Of a stretch of 49,268 nucleotides of DNA, positions 21,397 to 32,394 are shown piece after piece. The notes under the pieces were generated by a model, which did no database searches, was not told the DNA's origin, and saw only the letters and a list, made by a program, of their open reading frames with translations. Origin of the DNA: Gracilaria vermiculophylla (Eukaryota; Rhodophyta; Florideophyceae; Gracilariales; Gracilariaceae); NCBI GenBank assembly GCA_019155205.2, contig JAHNZQ020000308.1, forward strand, positions 5,911,083-5,960,350, written 5' to 3'. The stretch's first letter is position 1; every line of letters starts with the position of its first letter. The position numbers and the translations under genes were made by a program.

Positions 21397-23463
21397 ATGG
21401 GTTCTGGAAATGGATCCCGTGGTTCGGGCCAGCCCAAGTGGCGACAAGTCGGTGCTGACTTTCCCCCGCTCTCGCGTTCGATTCCCGAACGTTCGGATGT
21501 TGATAATCGGAAGAACGGAATCAGGAAGATATCGACCAGGTCCTCCAAACCGCCAGTTGCTGGTTCATCGGATGCCCCGCTTAGGAGATTCGTACCCGCC
21601 GCTGCGGAGAAGGAGGCACTCTTTGTCGAGTTGAAAGCTCAGGTACAGAACCTTCAAGCCCAGACCTTGGTGCTTGAAAGCTCCCACGCCACCTTCGTCA
21701 AGGAGGTTGATGCACTCCGGATGAGGATTGATGCTGATCTCGTCGGAGGTGTGTATGAAGATCTACGTACTTTACGGACTGATTTTAATTCCCTTTTGGA
21801 GGTTTTGAGGGGTTACCCAAATATGGTGAAGGATATTGACTCGAAGTTTCATCGGGTTTTGTCCCGTCTTGAGACGTTGGAAAATACCATCAGAGGTGAT
21901 GAAAATGTCCCTGACGCACCAGTGGTGGTTTCTCATCGATATGGTGACCGTATTCGCCCGAAGAACCGCCCCCCAAAACGGAATGAAAACGACTATGACT
22001 TGGACTCGTCCTGGTCATCCGTGAATTCTAACCACTCTGCGGAACCCGCTTCGTCAGAATCATCTGCTGACGGTGATCGTCGCGCTCGTTCATCGCACTC
22101 GTGTCGTTCAGCACCCACACTTGGTGAGATGGGAGCCCGACAGAAGGGAAGAAAGCACTCCGGTTTGAAGGACCTGAAGCCTACAAACCCTTTGTACAGG
22201 AAGCTTTTCTCATACCGGTATTACCGTTTGGAAGATTCCTCTTTGGATCGTAAATCCCGTGAAACTGGGAAGGTAGAAGAAAGCATTAAGCAGATGGCTT
22301 TCTCGTTTCGTAACCAGAATTTCACTGGAGAGGATCCGATTTTCGTTCTGGATTTTCTTTCACGCTTTGTAGCGGAGGCAGATATCCTCGGAATGAGTGA
22401 AGGACAGGCGTACGTCGCCCTACCGTATTTCTTACGTGGAATTGCTGAAGATCAATTCAACTCTGTACTTGGTTCGTCTCGCGCCTTTGAAGGAGGGGTC
22501 ACCTATTGGCCCGAAGCCGTTCAGAATTTGCTACGCTCGTACGCGACAGGGACCGCAATACAGGAAGCTATCCTGGCCCTGCGCGATACTAAACAGCGCC
22601 TGAAGAAAACGGAGACCGGGTACTCAGTTAGACTGAACAAGGCCTTCCACCGATTTGGCAATGTTTATTCCGCTAGTGAGCGTTGTACAATGTTTATCGA
22701 CGGATTGGATCCGGCTATTCGCGCCCTTGTTGCCCAACGTAGAGAAGACAGGAGGAAGGTTACCTACTTAGAATTGGTACAGTACGCGAAGGCGGAAGGA
22801 GATGCACTACGTGCCCGCTCCGGAAGCCAAGTCAGATCCCAGACCCTACAAATGGAGGCCGCCTCGTCATCAGTTTTACTGTTGCCCCAGGAATACTCTC
22901 GACGTGAGGTTGACAATGTTTACTTTACTCAGCATGATCTGGTTTCCATACCCAGAACGGAGCTCCCGTCCACAATGGAACTTTCGGTGGAAACGGATAG
23001 TCAATTGCTGTATGCAGATCGCCAACGCGTTCGCGGCCCACAAGTTCCTTATGCTAGCGGTAATCGTTATCAGAGACCTGGTTGGGTGGATACACGCTCG
23101 TCGGCTGTGAAGTTTCAGGTCAACCGAAATATCGGGAGACACCAGGCGTTGATCTGTTCTATTTGTTACAACCATGGACACACGGCCCCGCAGTGTATCA
23201 TGGCTCTGAGGGACATGCCCAAAGTGGTTGTTAACTTTGAAGCCCTGACCCCGGAAGTACAGGTATCAGTTCCTGCCACCGCATATTTGCGTGCGAAGAC
23301 CGAGTTCTTCGTAAGATTACATACGTTCAATCTGAAGCGGTACCGAGCACTGGTTCTTCCTTGGCCACCGCTTCAGCAAGTTAAGCCACTTTGGCGGATG
23401 TCTCTGTTTCTCGGCAACCGGCTCCGCAAATCGCTTCATTGCCGCGGAATACTGTTCCCGTGA
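21397..23463 (+). CDS. Element C gag (688 aa), capsid plus CCHC zinc knuckle
   Basis: This is an intact gag-like protein. ATG 21397 (MGSGNGSRGSGQ) is preferred over the upstream in-frame ATG at 21259, whose 46 extra residues look like a chance hydrophobic leader. The order is a Gly/Ser-rich start, a coiled coil (about residues 65-165, with AQVQNLQAQTLVLESSHATF), a Ser/Arg-rich linker, a capsid-like helical region (about 260-460, including NFTGEDPIFVLDFLSRF and SERCTMFIDGLDPAIRALVA), and a nucleocapsid knuckle CSICYNHGHTAPQC (CX2CX4HX4C, residues 587-600). It would package element RNA. The frame continues about 90 residues past the knuckle and then stops where protease should begin, which coincides with the internal deletion. 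Confidence 0.85.
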   Translation: MGSGNGSRGSGQPKWRQVGADFPPLSRSIPERSDVDNRKNGIRKISTRSSKPPVAGSSDAPLRRFVPAAAEKEALFVELKAQVQNLQAQTLVLESSHATFVKEVDALRMRIDADLVGGVYEDLRTLRTDFNSLLEVLRGYPNMVKDIDSKFHRVLSRLETLENTIRGDENVPDAPVVVSHRYGDRIRPKNRPPKRNENDYDLDSSWSSVNSNHSAEPASSESSADGDRRARSSHSCRSAPTLGEMGARQKGRKHSGLKDLKPTNPLYRKLFSYRYYRLEDSSLDRKSRETGKVEESIKQMAFSFRNQNFTGEDPIFVLDFLSRFVAEADILGMSEGQAYVALPYFLRGIAEDQFNSVLGSSRAFEGGVTYWPEAVQNLLRSYATGTAIQEAILALRDTKQRLKKTETGYSVRLNKAFHRFGNVYSASERCTMFIDGLDPAIRALVAQRREDRRKVTYLELVQYAKAEGDALRARSGSQVRSQTLQMEAASSSVLLLPQEYSRREVDNVYFTQHDLVSIPRTELPSTMELSVETDSQLLYADRQRVRGPQVPYASGNRYQRPGWVDTRSSAVKFQVNRNIGRHQALICSICYNHGHTAPQCIMALRDMPKVVVNFEALTPEVQVSVPATAYLRAKTEFFVRLHTFNLKRYRALVLPWPPLQQVKPLWRMSLFLGNRLRKSLHCRGILFP

Positions 23464-24527
23464 AAACGGATGCCGCTCAGGAAAACTGAGTGGGGGAGTC
23501 TCTTTTAGAGACGCGCCTGAGTCGAGGTCATTTGCGCCCGAGGCGTCAAAGCCTCGCTCCCCGGTCAAACTCCTTTCAAGGAAGTTGTTAACCACCACAG
23601 ACGTGGACCCGGTCCACCTCGGTGAGTTACGTCGCCCGTAGATACGGTGTAAGAAGTCACCTCCAAAGGAGTCGCCCAAGCTAAGTGTCGCACGGCAAAT
23701 CTCCATACCGCCAGAATCACAGGCGTGGGTATCAGATTTCGTCCCGCTTTAAGCGTATGCCGTTTGGGTTAACAAACGCTCCCGCTTCTTTCCAGGGTGC
23801 GTTAGATATCCTTTTGGCCCACTTCAAATAGCGATCGTGCCTCGTCTACCTTGACGATATCATAGTCTTCTCCAACAACTTGAATGATCATTTAGAACAC
23901 GTTCGTGAAATCATGACCACGGTACGTGATGCTGGAGTAACCCTCAAGCTGAGTAAGTGCGAATTATTTACCGAATCGTTCAAGTACCTGGGCCATGTCA
24001 TTCGCCCTGGGCACTTGCTGATACAAGAAGCTCGGGTCAAATCCCTCAAAGAGGCCAAGCACCCGAGAACTCAAACGGAACTCCACTCCTTTCTAGGGTT
24101 ATGTAACGTGTATAGACGGTTCATTCCAAGCTTCGCAAAGATTGCGGGACCTCTTAATGATCTTCTTCGAAAAGGACAACCGCCAAAACTGGGCCCCCTT
24201 AACCCTGCACAGGTGGAAGCTGTCAACTCTCTGAAGGAGACTGTCACCTCTTCATCGATAATATCGTTGCCTAAGGATAGCTTACCTTATACCGTGGATA
24301 CGGATGCGAGTGAATATCAAATTGGTTGTGCGTTATTCCAAACGACTCCCGATGGGGAACGGAAACCAATCGGTTTTTGGTCCAGAACGCTCAACGTTCA
24401 CGAACGGAACTACTCAGTCCCTGAAAAGGAATGCCTCGCTATGGTATGGGCTCTGCAAATACTCAGACCATATCTCATGGGCACACGCTTCACCGTTAAT
24501 ACGGACCACTCCGCTTTGCGTTGGTAA
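23464..24527 (+). pseudogene. Element C truncated reverse transcriptase and RNase H
   Basis: After gag, 23464-23740 has no protease and no RT fingers. RT resumes at FKRMPFGLTNAPASFQGALD, crosses TAG 23828-23830 at a position normally occupied by Trp, and reaches the intact catalytic LVYLDDIIVFS. The frame 23880-24527 carries the thumb (GHVIRPGHLLIQEARVKSLK, ELHSFLGLCNVYRRFIPSFA) and RNase H with its three acids in VDTDASEYQIG, YSVPEKECLAMVW and NTDHSALRW. A 1-base deletion near 24526 shifts into the integrase frame, with the expected LMSVTEPSGRLMRWRLRLAE resuming. The first RT catalytic Asp (LDAxSGYWQ motif) lies in the deleted part. Confidence 0.88.
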
Positions 24528-26341
24528 TGTCCGTTACGGAACCATCGGGCCGCTTGATGCGTTGGAGACTACGCCTCGCTGAGTTCGATTCTGAAGTCGC
24601 CTATAAGAAGGGTTCCCTTAATACACAGGCTGATGCTTTGTCTCGTTTAGGAACGGAAGCGGAAACCCTTTCCGTCGATGACAATGATATCCCTTGTTTC
24701 CCTCTTGAAGAGAAATTACGTTATGATCTGCTTTCAGATGATATTGTTGATGATCTGCTCGTCGCTGAAGAGGACAAACCGGATACTGGATCCTTCGCAC
24801 CGATCACTCCCGAAGAGATGCTCTGCGAACAGTATGGAGAGCCGTTTTGTACGAAAATACGCGCCCAACTCAATGGAGGTGCTAAAATGCCTTTCGGAGT
24901 TTACTCACACGGTTACTTGGTAAGGACCGTGTCTTATTCGTCACAAAAAGTGTTTCCCCACTCCCTCCATTTTAGAGTACTGCATCTCTCGCACTTTTCG
25001 AACTTAGCTGCACACCCTGGTAGAAGGAGGCTCTACAAGACATCACGTCGGCATTTCTACTGGCCTGCACTTGCATTGGATTGCTACGCAATTGTTCGGT
25101 CTTGTACCCACTGTGCTCGTGAGCAAGTCAAGCTACGCCGCTATGCGACGAATTTGACCCTTTTCCCGGCACGGGCCCCGCTAGAATTTGTCGCCATCGA
25201 TATACTCGGTGAGTTCCTTCACACTGCACGTAGAAACAAGTTTCTACTCGTAATAACGGATAGGTTCTCTAAGCTCGTCCGCACTGTACCGTTGAAGAAG
25301 ATTACCGCACGATCCGTGGTAGAAGCATTCGTCCGTCATTGGGTTCTCGTCTACGGTCCACCGATTAATCTCTTATCCGATAAAGGACCGCAGTTCGCCG
25401 CGCGTTTCTTCCAAGATGTTTGTAGAATACTTGGCACCAGAAATCTGTTTACAACGAACTACCATCCCCAAGCAAATGGGCAGGTGGAACGGTTTAACCG
25501 AACGTTGTTGTCCGCTTTGCATGCGTATGCAGTTGAGCACCAGCGTACATGGGATTTGTATACAGACACCGTGACGTACCCGTATTATACGCAGGTACAC
25601 AGACTAACTGGCTTATCACCCTTCGAGCTGGTGCTCTCACGTCCCCCACCGCCTGTGGCGATTGAGTCGCAGTCCACACAGGACAAGTACCCGTCAACGG
25701 CTGATCATTACCTCCGATGGAAGAATTGGCTAGCACAGATGGTCCCGGGCGCGGAATCGTCAATGATGCGAGCGCAACGCGCGTATCAACGAAATTTTGA
25801 TGCCCGAGTCCGTCGGCCTCTTCCCTCACTGGAGGCAGAAAAGTTCGTCTTCGTCAGGAGGGAATATTACAACCCTCAGGAGGAGAAACGCCACAAACTC
25901 TTGCCCATTGCCGATGGCCCCTACAAAGTCATTTCAGTGAGCCGAGACACAGGCGTACTGGAAGTTGGCGATTCTCATGAACGGTTGAGCCGCGATCGCG
26001 TCATACAAGCCCCTAACCCACATTTGGAAGTCGTACTGGCTCCCGGAATCCTGGATGCTCGAATGATGCCCACTGTAGAAGCAGGTTCCTCGCACCGCGC
26101 AATCAGCGTGGCGCGCTCATCGAGAGGACTCTCGGACATACCTATTCTGCCGCAGCACTCTTCGGAACCTCCGGTACACGTTCGCTCGCACTTTACGCCG
26201 CGTGTCGAACCACCGTTAGACGCTATTTCAGCCCCCGTCGCCGCCCCGGCTAAGGAGGGGGAGGAGGCCAGTCAATCCTGCTTTTCAGCGAAGTCTACAC
26301 CGCCGTCGCGAGCTCCTGTAAACTCTCGTGAGACATGGTAA
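24521..26341 (+). CDS. Element C RNase H tail and integrase with intact DD35E
   Basis: A 606-codon frame. The first residues (RLMRWRLRLAEFDSEVAYKK, ADALSRLG) are the end of RNase H. An H2C2 zinc domain follows (HLSHFSNLAAHPG ... CTHC), then the catalytic core with Asp227 (VAIDILG), Asp287 (LLSDKGPQF) and Glu323 (QVERFNRTL). The spacing is D-59-D-35-E, canonical for Ty3/gypsy. The C-terminal GPY/F module is present (ADGPYKVISV, with RLSRDRV). A Pro/Ser-rich tail runs to the stop. All catalytic residues are kept, so integrase itself could be functional if translated by frameshift from upstream, but the upstream RT is broken. Confidence 0.9.
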   Translation: MVMSVTEPSGRLMRWRLRLAEFDSEVAYKKGSLNTQADALSRLGTEAETLSVDDNDIPCFPLEEKLRYDLLSDDIVDDLLVAEEDKPDTGSFAPITPEEMLCEQYGEPFCTKIRAQLNGGAKMPFGVYSHGYLVRTVSYSSQKVFPHSLHFRVLHLSHFSNLAAHPGRRRLYKTSRRHFYWPALALDCYAIVRSCTHCAREQVKLRRYATNLTLFPARAPLEFVAIDILGEFLHTARRNKFLLVITDRFSKLVRTVPLKKITARSVVEAFVRHWVLVYGPPINLLSDKGPQFAARFFQDVCRILGTRNLFTTNYHPQANGQVERFNRTLLSALHAYAVEHQRTWDLYTDTVTYPYYTQVHRLTGLSPFELVLSRPPPPVAIESQSTQDKYPSTADHYLRWKNWLAQMVPGAESSMMRAQRAYQRNFDARVRRPLPSLEAEKFVFVRREYYNPQEEKRHKLLPIADGPYKVISVSRDTGVLEVGDSHERLSRDRVIQAPNPHLEVVLAPGILDARMMPTVEAGSSHRAISVARSSRGLSDIPILPQHSSEPPVHVRSHFTPRVEPPLDAISAPVAAPAKEGEEASQSCFSAKSTPPSRAPVNSRETW

Positions 26342-27230
26342 CCTGAGTTAGGGACACCGCACGCTACCGCAGCACGCGTGGAACTACCTCAGCAGACTGG
26401 AAGGACCGGCTCCGCCGATGGAAAGCCTCGTGCGCACGCTACGCAGTCACCTCCGTCGAGGGAGCAAGCTGTCAACCGCACTCGCGAGACGCTGCAGAGG
26501 AAACCGGACACGGACACTGTGCTGCCATCTCCCGTTGGAGTAGTAAACACTGCAAGCCTGGCTCGGAACCCGAACCCTCCGTTGGCTCCCCACTCACCGA
26601 CTACTGTCGAGAAAGTCGTGAGGACCCCCGCCGCTGCAGCCCGGACTAAACAAGTCACGGCAGATCACGGTATATGGAACCCTGATGTACAGGACGCTTC
26701 GACACCCTCGCAAGGGGATGCATAAGGTCCCACAAATGGGTTATCTGAAGTTCAAACGTCTCTCATCAGAGGATGTCTCTCTGGTACTGTACCGAGCAGC
26801 TCAGATTGTCTGAATTCAGCTCACAGTATTGAAAGACTGGATGCCTTAACCCCAGCAGGGATGGCCCACACCGCATATGAAGGAGAGCATGACCGCCACG
26901 TGTTGCGAGATGTGCACCACACACCCATTCATGGTGACACAGCTCGACAGTACAGGACGACGACAGCCAACCATTTGGATACGCCTCGCCAATCGGCACG
27001 CGCCGTGGCACATGAATCACCTTCCCGTCACCAACCTTCGCAAGTGAGACGAGGAAGCCTTCGCAGGTTAGCGGTACGATCTCCTGAACCCAATGGGATA
27101 GCGTCAACCTCAACGAGAAATTCAGTCGACCTTCATCAGGACATCACATAGTCAACGCCGCAGGCGAACACCACGAACCGTTGGACGGACTCATCACCGG
27201 CCTTACTGTCGAAAACAACCGTTGTACGGA
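26342..27230 (+). other. Element C linker region (Pro/Ser/Thr-rich)
   Basis: Broken plus-strand frames (26378-26725, 26861-27151) code Pro/Ser/Arg-rich peptide without motifs. They correspond to the spacer between the integrase GPY/F module and the chromodomain. Confidence 0.5.
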
Positions 27231-27236
27231 CTGCAA

Positions 27237-27480
27237 CCGGAACCGCAAAGGGTGATGTTTACTCGAAGGAGTTCATTATCGACCGTATCGTCGGGCACAG
27301 TTACAACCCAGAGGGATATATTCAGTACCAGGTACGCTGGTATGGGTACCCGCCATCCCATGACACGGACGAACCGGTAGAGAACTTGTCCCGATCGGAA
27401 ATCGTGTAGTATCACCACCGTACCAGAACGGGAATACCTGGCCAGATTGACCATGCGCTCGTCGGACAATCCACTGACTT
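27237..27480 (+). pseudogene. Element C chromodomain
   Basis: Reading from about 27250: GDVYSKEFIIDRIVGHSYNP, GYIQYQVRWYGYPPSHDTDE and PVENLSRSEIV, then a stop. This is a standard chromodomain with the cage Tyr (VYSKEFIIDRI), WYGY and the acidic helix start, except that the usual Trp of the TWEP motif is Asp (TDEP). It identifies element C as a chromovirus. Stops separate it from the integrase frame, so it is not translated as part of pol in the present copy. Confidence 0.85.
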
Positions 27481-29261
27481 GGTCAGGTGAGCCGTGAGCT
27501 CGGCTCCCCAGTGGACAATGGAAGCCTCGAGAAGATGAGAAGATGGGAAAACCTCATGAAGAGAGGATGGAGATGGCTCAAGAAGAAAAGACGAAGACCC
27601 TGGATAGAAAGAAAGGAAGATCTATAGGACACTGAAGAAGAGATGAAGATGAAGTAATGGATTAGAAGAAGTAATATAGTGGATGTTTACTTATATTTCT
27701 ATTGTGAGTGACACTCACTTGGTTAGATCACATATATTGCCCGCTTTTGCGTCGTGCGACATTAATACCCCTCTTCACTTGTTGGGACGTTGCACCGAAA
27801 CCTTCGTGCGACATACCCTCGAAGAAGACGTACTCTGCTGACTTTCCCGTCGAGCACCGTCAAACCGCGTCGATTACCTGCGTTACAGTCGATTGTCACG
27901 TCGTGGACGGTGTCTCCACTTTCAAAGGTGTCTGTTACTCGCTTTGGACGGTACAGTACGGAGAAAGTCGCGCGCGGTGTGATTTTGAGATAGACCTTGG
28001 TCGTCTCTGATCACCCATTTTTGTTTTCGATGTTTTTAAGGCGATGGGTTTTTCATCCAGCTTGCTGGCCCATTTTTGCTGTTGCGACCCGCAAACACGG
28101 TTTTTCCCCATCGCCCATGGTGTCTCATTTCCGATTACATCGCGTTTGTCATCAGCTTTTGCTGGTAATGAGCACTCACTGTTCGTGATGTTTGAATTGG
28201 GTTTTTGAACCTGTCTACTGTTTAACAACGCTGTACGGGATATGCTATTATTTCACAGGCTCCCGATAATGTTCCCTGCTTTTACATTCACCGTTCAGAA
28301 TGTGTGGAGTAACCGTTTGTTCACGGATTCTGTTTCCCGACTTCGGAGGATTTGGCTCTACAGTATTTTCTGGAAGTCATCTGCAAAATACCAGTATTTT
28401 CGGAAGCATAACTCCGATTGGAATGAAACTCCGTCACAGACTATTATAATAGTAGATACACACGTCAGCGAAGACAGAACGGGGTTTTACGACCTTAAGT
28501 TCAGAGTTACAGCACCATTTCAGTTCATGAATCTATTTATAGATCGAACTGAAATGCCTCGTGTTTACTTACTTCATGGTCTCTAAACTCCACTTCTTTT
28601 CGCTCAAAAGAAAGCTGTGATGCTTTGAAGTTCTGTGATGTATCCTGTTTGTCTAAAGATAGTCTGGTTCAAAAGTTATGAGCTCGAAGATTTTTCGGAC
28701 TCTGAAAAACCAGTTCCCGCTACTGAGTTCGAGACTCCACCGCCTGGTGCGTTGCTGAATAGGCGTTAAACCGTACCCACACGTGATTGAGGATCAAATA
28801 CCGCACGTTTGAGTGGACATGGCACTACTGGAAGTTGCAGGAAGAAGGATGTGGTCTAGGTTTCGGAAGTACTGTAGTCTGTGGCGCTGATCGCACGCCC
28901 TTTCAGAGAGAAGCCGTAACCCAATCTGGTTGATTCAAGGGGAATTGCAACGAAACTGTAGGGCAGGAATACGTGCTACGTGGTAACGGTGTTCCAAATC
29001 ACAACGTGCCGATCAATTCGCGATCTTTGTACCGCATTTCACCGTCGGTGGGAAGATGGACAAATTGCGCACTGCACCGTCATGGACGTCAAGTTTACGG
29101 TACTACCGAATCTCACCGAAGTGTAAGAGGAGAAGAGAATAGCACGAAAAGCCAAAACGGAACCAGTATTTCTGTTTCCCGGTCATTTCTACCGCATTTG
29201 GATGGCGTTGCACTACTTTTATTGGGTTGTCCGTCGCTTACGAGGTCCTCATCGCTCCTTA
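27481..29261 (+). other. Element C 3' internal region, no gene recognised
   Basis: About 1.8 kb between the chromodomain and the 3' LTR. The first 190 bases (27500-27690) are strongly purine-rich on the plus strand. A 114-codon frame (28242-28586) has no recognisable motif. The length is unusual for a chromovirus, where the chromodomain normally lies close to the 3' LTR. Confidence 0.5.
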
Positions 29262-29272
29262 GGAGGTGGAGA
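29261..29272 (+). other. Polypurine tract of element C
   Basis: AGGAGGTGGAGA (one T) immediately precedes the TG of the 3' LTR. Confidence 0.7.
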
Positions 29273-30053
29273 TGAAGTGCAACGCTTTAGGCGGTATCAG
29301 CACGTCGTGCGCTCATCTCCCGCTCTGGCGATTAGCACCACTTCGCCGCGAAGTATGAGTGATACACCGGTACTCTGTTTCGGTTGGAAGGGCTCCAATT
29401 TGGTAAACAAGTGTAGTGCACAGCATTGCTGGCTTGTGCCAAACGTGTGTAGTGTTTTGCACTCCCGTTGGAACATTATTAGTTATTATTATTTAATTAC
29501 CACTGTGCTGTCAGGGCGAGGACCACCACTACTTAGGTGTGTGAGCTCCGGCTATCCGGGTCAAAGTAAACGGAACAGGCGAGTGTCTGGCTCTAACTCA
29601 GGTTCCCTGGTGAGTTTCCACCTCCGTCTGGAGAGACGCCATCTTGTGAAGGCCTAGTTACCCACCTCGTGGAGCTTCAGCACATTCTTACCACTATTGT
29701 GTTTATTTCTGTGCGCGCTTTTACAGTGGTCGTTATTCCCTGCCCCGTATACAGGGGTTGCTTCGCTAGCAACTACCGGTGATTAACGTTGCTGTTTTCG
29801 CCGCCGCCCGACTCGTGTGGACACCGTGCCGCTCTTGTGCGTCGCCCACCACTCGTGTGTCGCTGCATTTTCCGCTTTCCTAATCCGTGGTCTGTTTTGG
29901 TCTCTACACCTGTACGCCAGTCGTGACGGTGAGTACCGGTCTTACGCCCGGCTCCGTGTACTCACCACAGGTGGTTCTGTCGCTGCGCTACCCTACTGAG
30001 GAGGACGTCGAACACCCTCGTGTGTCTGTCTCATCTTGGGATATTGAACCACA
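29273..30053 (+). repeat. 3' LTR of element C
   Basis: 781 bp, TGAAGTGCAAC to TGAACCACA, collinear with the 5' LTR. Differences are mostly single substitutions and short indels, for example in the first 80 bases. Confidence 0.93.
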
Positions 30054-30058
30054 GGTGG
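30054..30058 (+). other. Target-site duplication of element C (right copy)
   Basis: GGTGG, identical to 20326-20330. Confidence 0.9.
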
Positions 30059-32394
30059 CGAAGGTAACGCCGGCGCCGTGAAATACTGTAGGGCAAGTAC
30101 TATAGTTCTAATTAACTAGGGAAAGTTCTAAATAAATACGAAAGTAAATATCCGGCCACTTTGGCCAGCACCCGTGCACTTTCCCGACCACCGGTCTTAA
30201 CGGAAAGTCCCCGTATTACACGTGCGATACGCGTGTCGTCGGCCGTTTGCGCGGTAAATAGTCATATTCACCGCCAAACACGAGTTTCTTGGTAGAATCC
30301 TGTAGACGGGAATAACCCTGGTACCGAGCATGCACTTCACGCCCGTGACGCCGATAACCATTGCCTAGACTATTCTTTCTTTCTTTCAGATTCGCTCTCG
30401 TACAAAAGTAGGCCTACCGGTCCTTCAGTTAATCCCGTTCCCAACCACGTCCGTCACCCGCTCAGCGTGGCTTGCCCGATGCCCGTGCGCGGCCCAAGAT
30501 AATACCCGGCCGCGCCGAGACAGCCCGGTATATTAGAGGGACATCTCACCAAGCTCACGGAAAATGTCTCAATCACAGGACTTGCCAGACCCCCGGTTTA
30601 TCCGTTTGTCTTCGTCTTGCACCCGTTGCGTGGGCTTGGCCCCGGAGTGAGAAAAGTTTCAATGTTTTCATGTGACTACATAAAATTAAAACGGAGCTCA
30701 TATGAGGTCATTTGAGCTCACATGGGGTCGCTGGTCAGATAGACACTAGACAGTCCCACCACTGACTTAAACCACCGTGGCAGACTAGAGTAGTGCTACG
30801 GCAATCCCTAACCAATAACCACTAAGCCCAGCGTACATGAATTTTAAAATCGAAAAACGGCCGTATGTGGTCTTCGTTCTGGCAATCCTGTGATTATTCA
30901 CATCTTTTTGAGGGTCCACGCACCTCCGTTCTGCACTTTCTTTGAGGCGCGCGTGGAAAGTATGTATGAAATGCTGCTTACCCTGAACGGTAACTTGTCT
31001 TGTCTGTAACTTAGTCGACCAGGATATCCTGAACGCTTTCGTAGCAGTTGCACTTTTGAAACATTGCATGACAATTAATGCAGTGCTAATGTATAAAACT
31101 TATGAGTTTGAACTGCACTTTACTACCGGTAGAATTACGCTCCGGTTTGAAACAACTTCTTAATGACCAATGAACAAAAATTGCATTATGATTCTGCACA
31201 AATTTAAAACTATTTTTGCCCATATATTTTCTGGCAAAATGTCGCACACAATGGCTTAGAGGACCGGTGGGCCGCCCCACAGAGGCGATTCTAAGTTTAA
31301 TGCAGTAGCGGAGGAAGCTTAATCAGCTACTTTGCTGGCCGGTTGTAGCGGCAACAACGGCTTGACAGGACGGCTTGGAGCAGCGGCAAAGTGCTCAGCG
31401 GAGCCGTGTCACGCCACTGACTTGAAAAGTGCAGGTGGAAGTTGACCTTGGTGGGCGGGGAAGAAAGAAGACGGCAATCACTACACCACGCTGCTTTTGT
31501 CTGAGAGTTCAGTGGTCGTCGGTGCTTGGTAGTCTCCGAGTGGTTGGGAAAGGTCTACCAAAGTCCAACAGGGTTTTGGCGTATTTTTAGGGTCGAAAAG
31601 AGTAAGTATGATAGCTAAATGTCAAATGGCTAAATTCGAACTATGAATAATCGAATGTAATTACCCGTGCAAAGACGAATTGCATTATTGGCAAGTGTCG
31701 GCTGCACGTGTGGCGCTGCGCCAGCGCTGTGCTAGCGTAGCGCTAACGTTGTGCCAGCGTACAACACAAATTCATATTTGCTTCCGGCATCTATACTCAA
31801 CATGTCTTGTGCGCACCAAAAAGCACAAAAAGTTTTTTTGAAGTTCGCATTTGGGGTATTTCGTTGTACGCATGGTAGAATTTAGAAAATATCACAGTCA
31901 GATTGAGAACCTGTTTGATAGACTTTGGCAACAAGTTTTTTTAAGGCAGCTAGATGAGAAGCATGGCGAGCAATAGTGTAGCTGTCAATTGTTTTGGGCG
32001 GCCGAAAGTTTTAGAATTTCCAAAACCTTATTGATCGTTTTAGGAGTTTATAAGAACATTTTAAGATTTTTCTGTGGTCTTTGTCATTCTCTCAGAATTT
32101 GCGCCCACAAGCGATAGTACAAATGTATTTTCTTTTTTTCGTTGATCGGCTTTCCGTGACCCATTTTTTTCGTCGTAAGGTAGCCTTGCTGTACAGCCTG
32201 ACATTCTAATGCACTACTTTGAATACTACAAGACAAAAAAGAGGGATTACGCCACAGCGATTCTGAAAGTATTCTGAATGTATACTGTAATTAAAAGTAT
32301 GATTCGAAAATGAGTTGCAGAATTCTGCAATGCCGCGTGAGAGAACTTGCAGAATTGTGATGAGTTAGTGAAGCCGAAACTTTAAGTATTCTGC
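30059..32394. other. Spacer without a recognisable gene
   Basis: A GC-moderate part (30060-30650) looks like old repeat. Around 30690-30730 GAGCTCATATGAGGTCA is imperfectly repeated in tandem. 31700-31765 is rich in GCGC-type short palindromes. The rest is AT-rich. No frame above 95 codons has a motif. Confidence 0.45.

Larger units (their letters stand above)
20331..30053 (+). mobile_element. Element C: full-length Ty3/gypsy chromovirus with LTRs and 5-bp target duplication
   Basis: A 9.7-kb insertion bounded by direct LTRs (785 and 781 bp, both TGAAGTGC...CCACA) and an exact GGTGG duplication. The internal order is primer site, gag, truncated RT, RNase H, integrase, Pro-rich linker, chromodomain, a 1.8-kb noncoding 3' part, polypurine tract and 3' LTR. 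The LTRs agree at roughly nine positions in ten by eye, so insertion is not very recent. Protease and the first half of RT are absent, so it cannot be autonomous now. The clean duplication shows it transposed as a unit. Confidence 0.95.
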
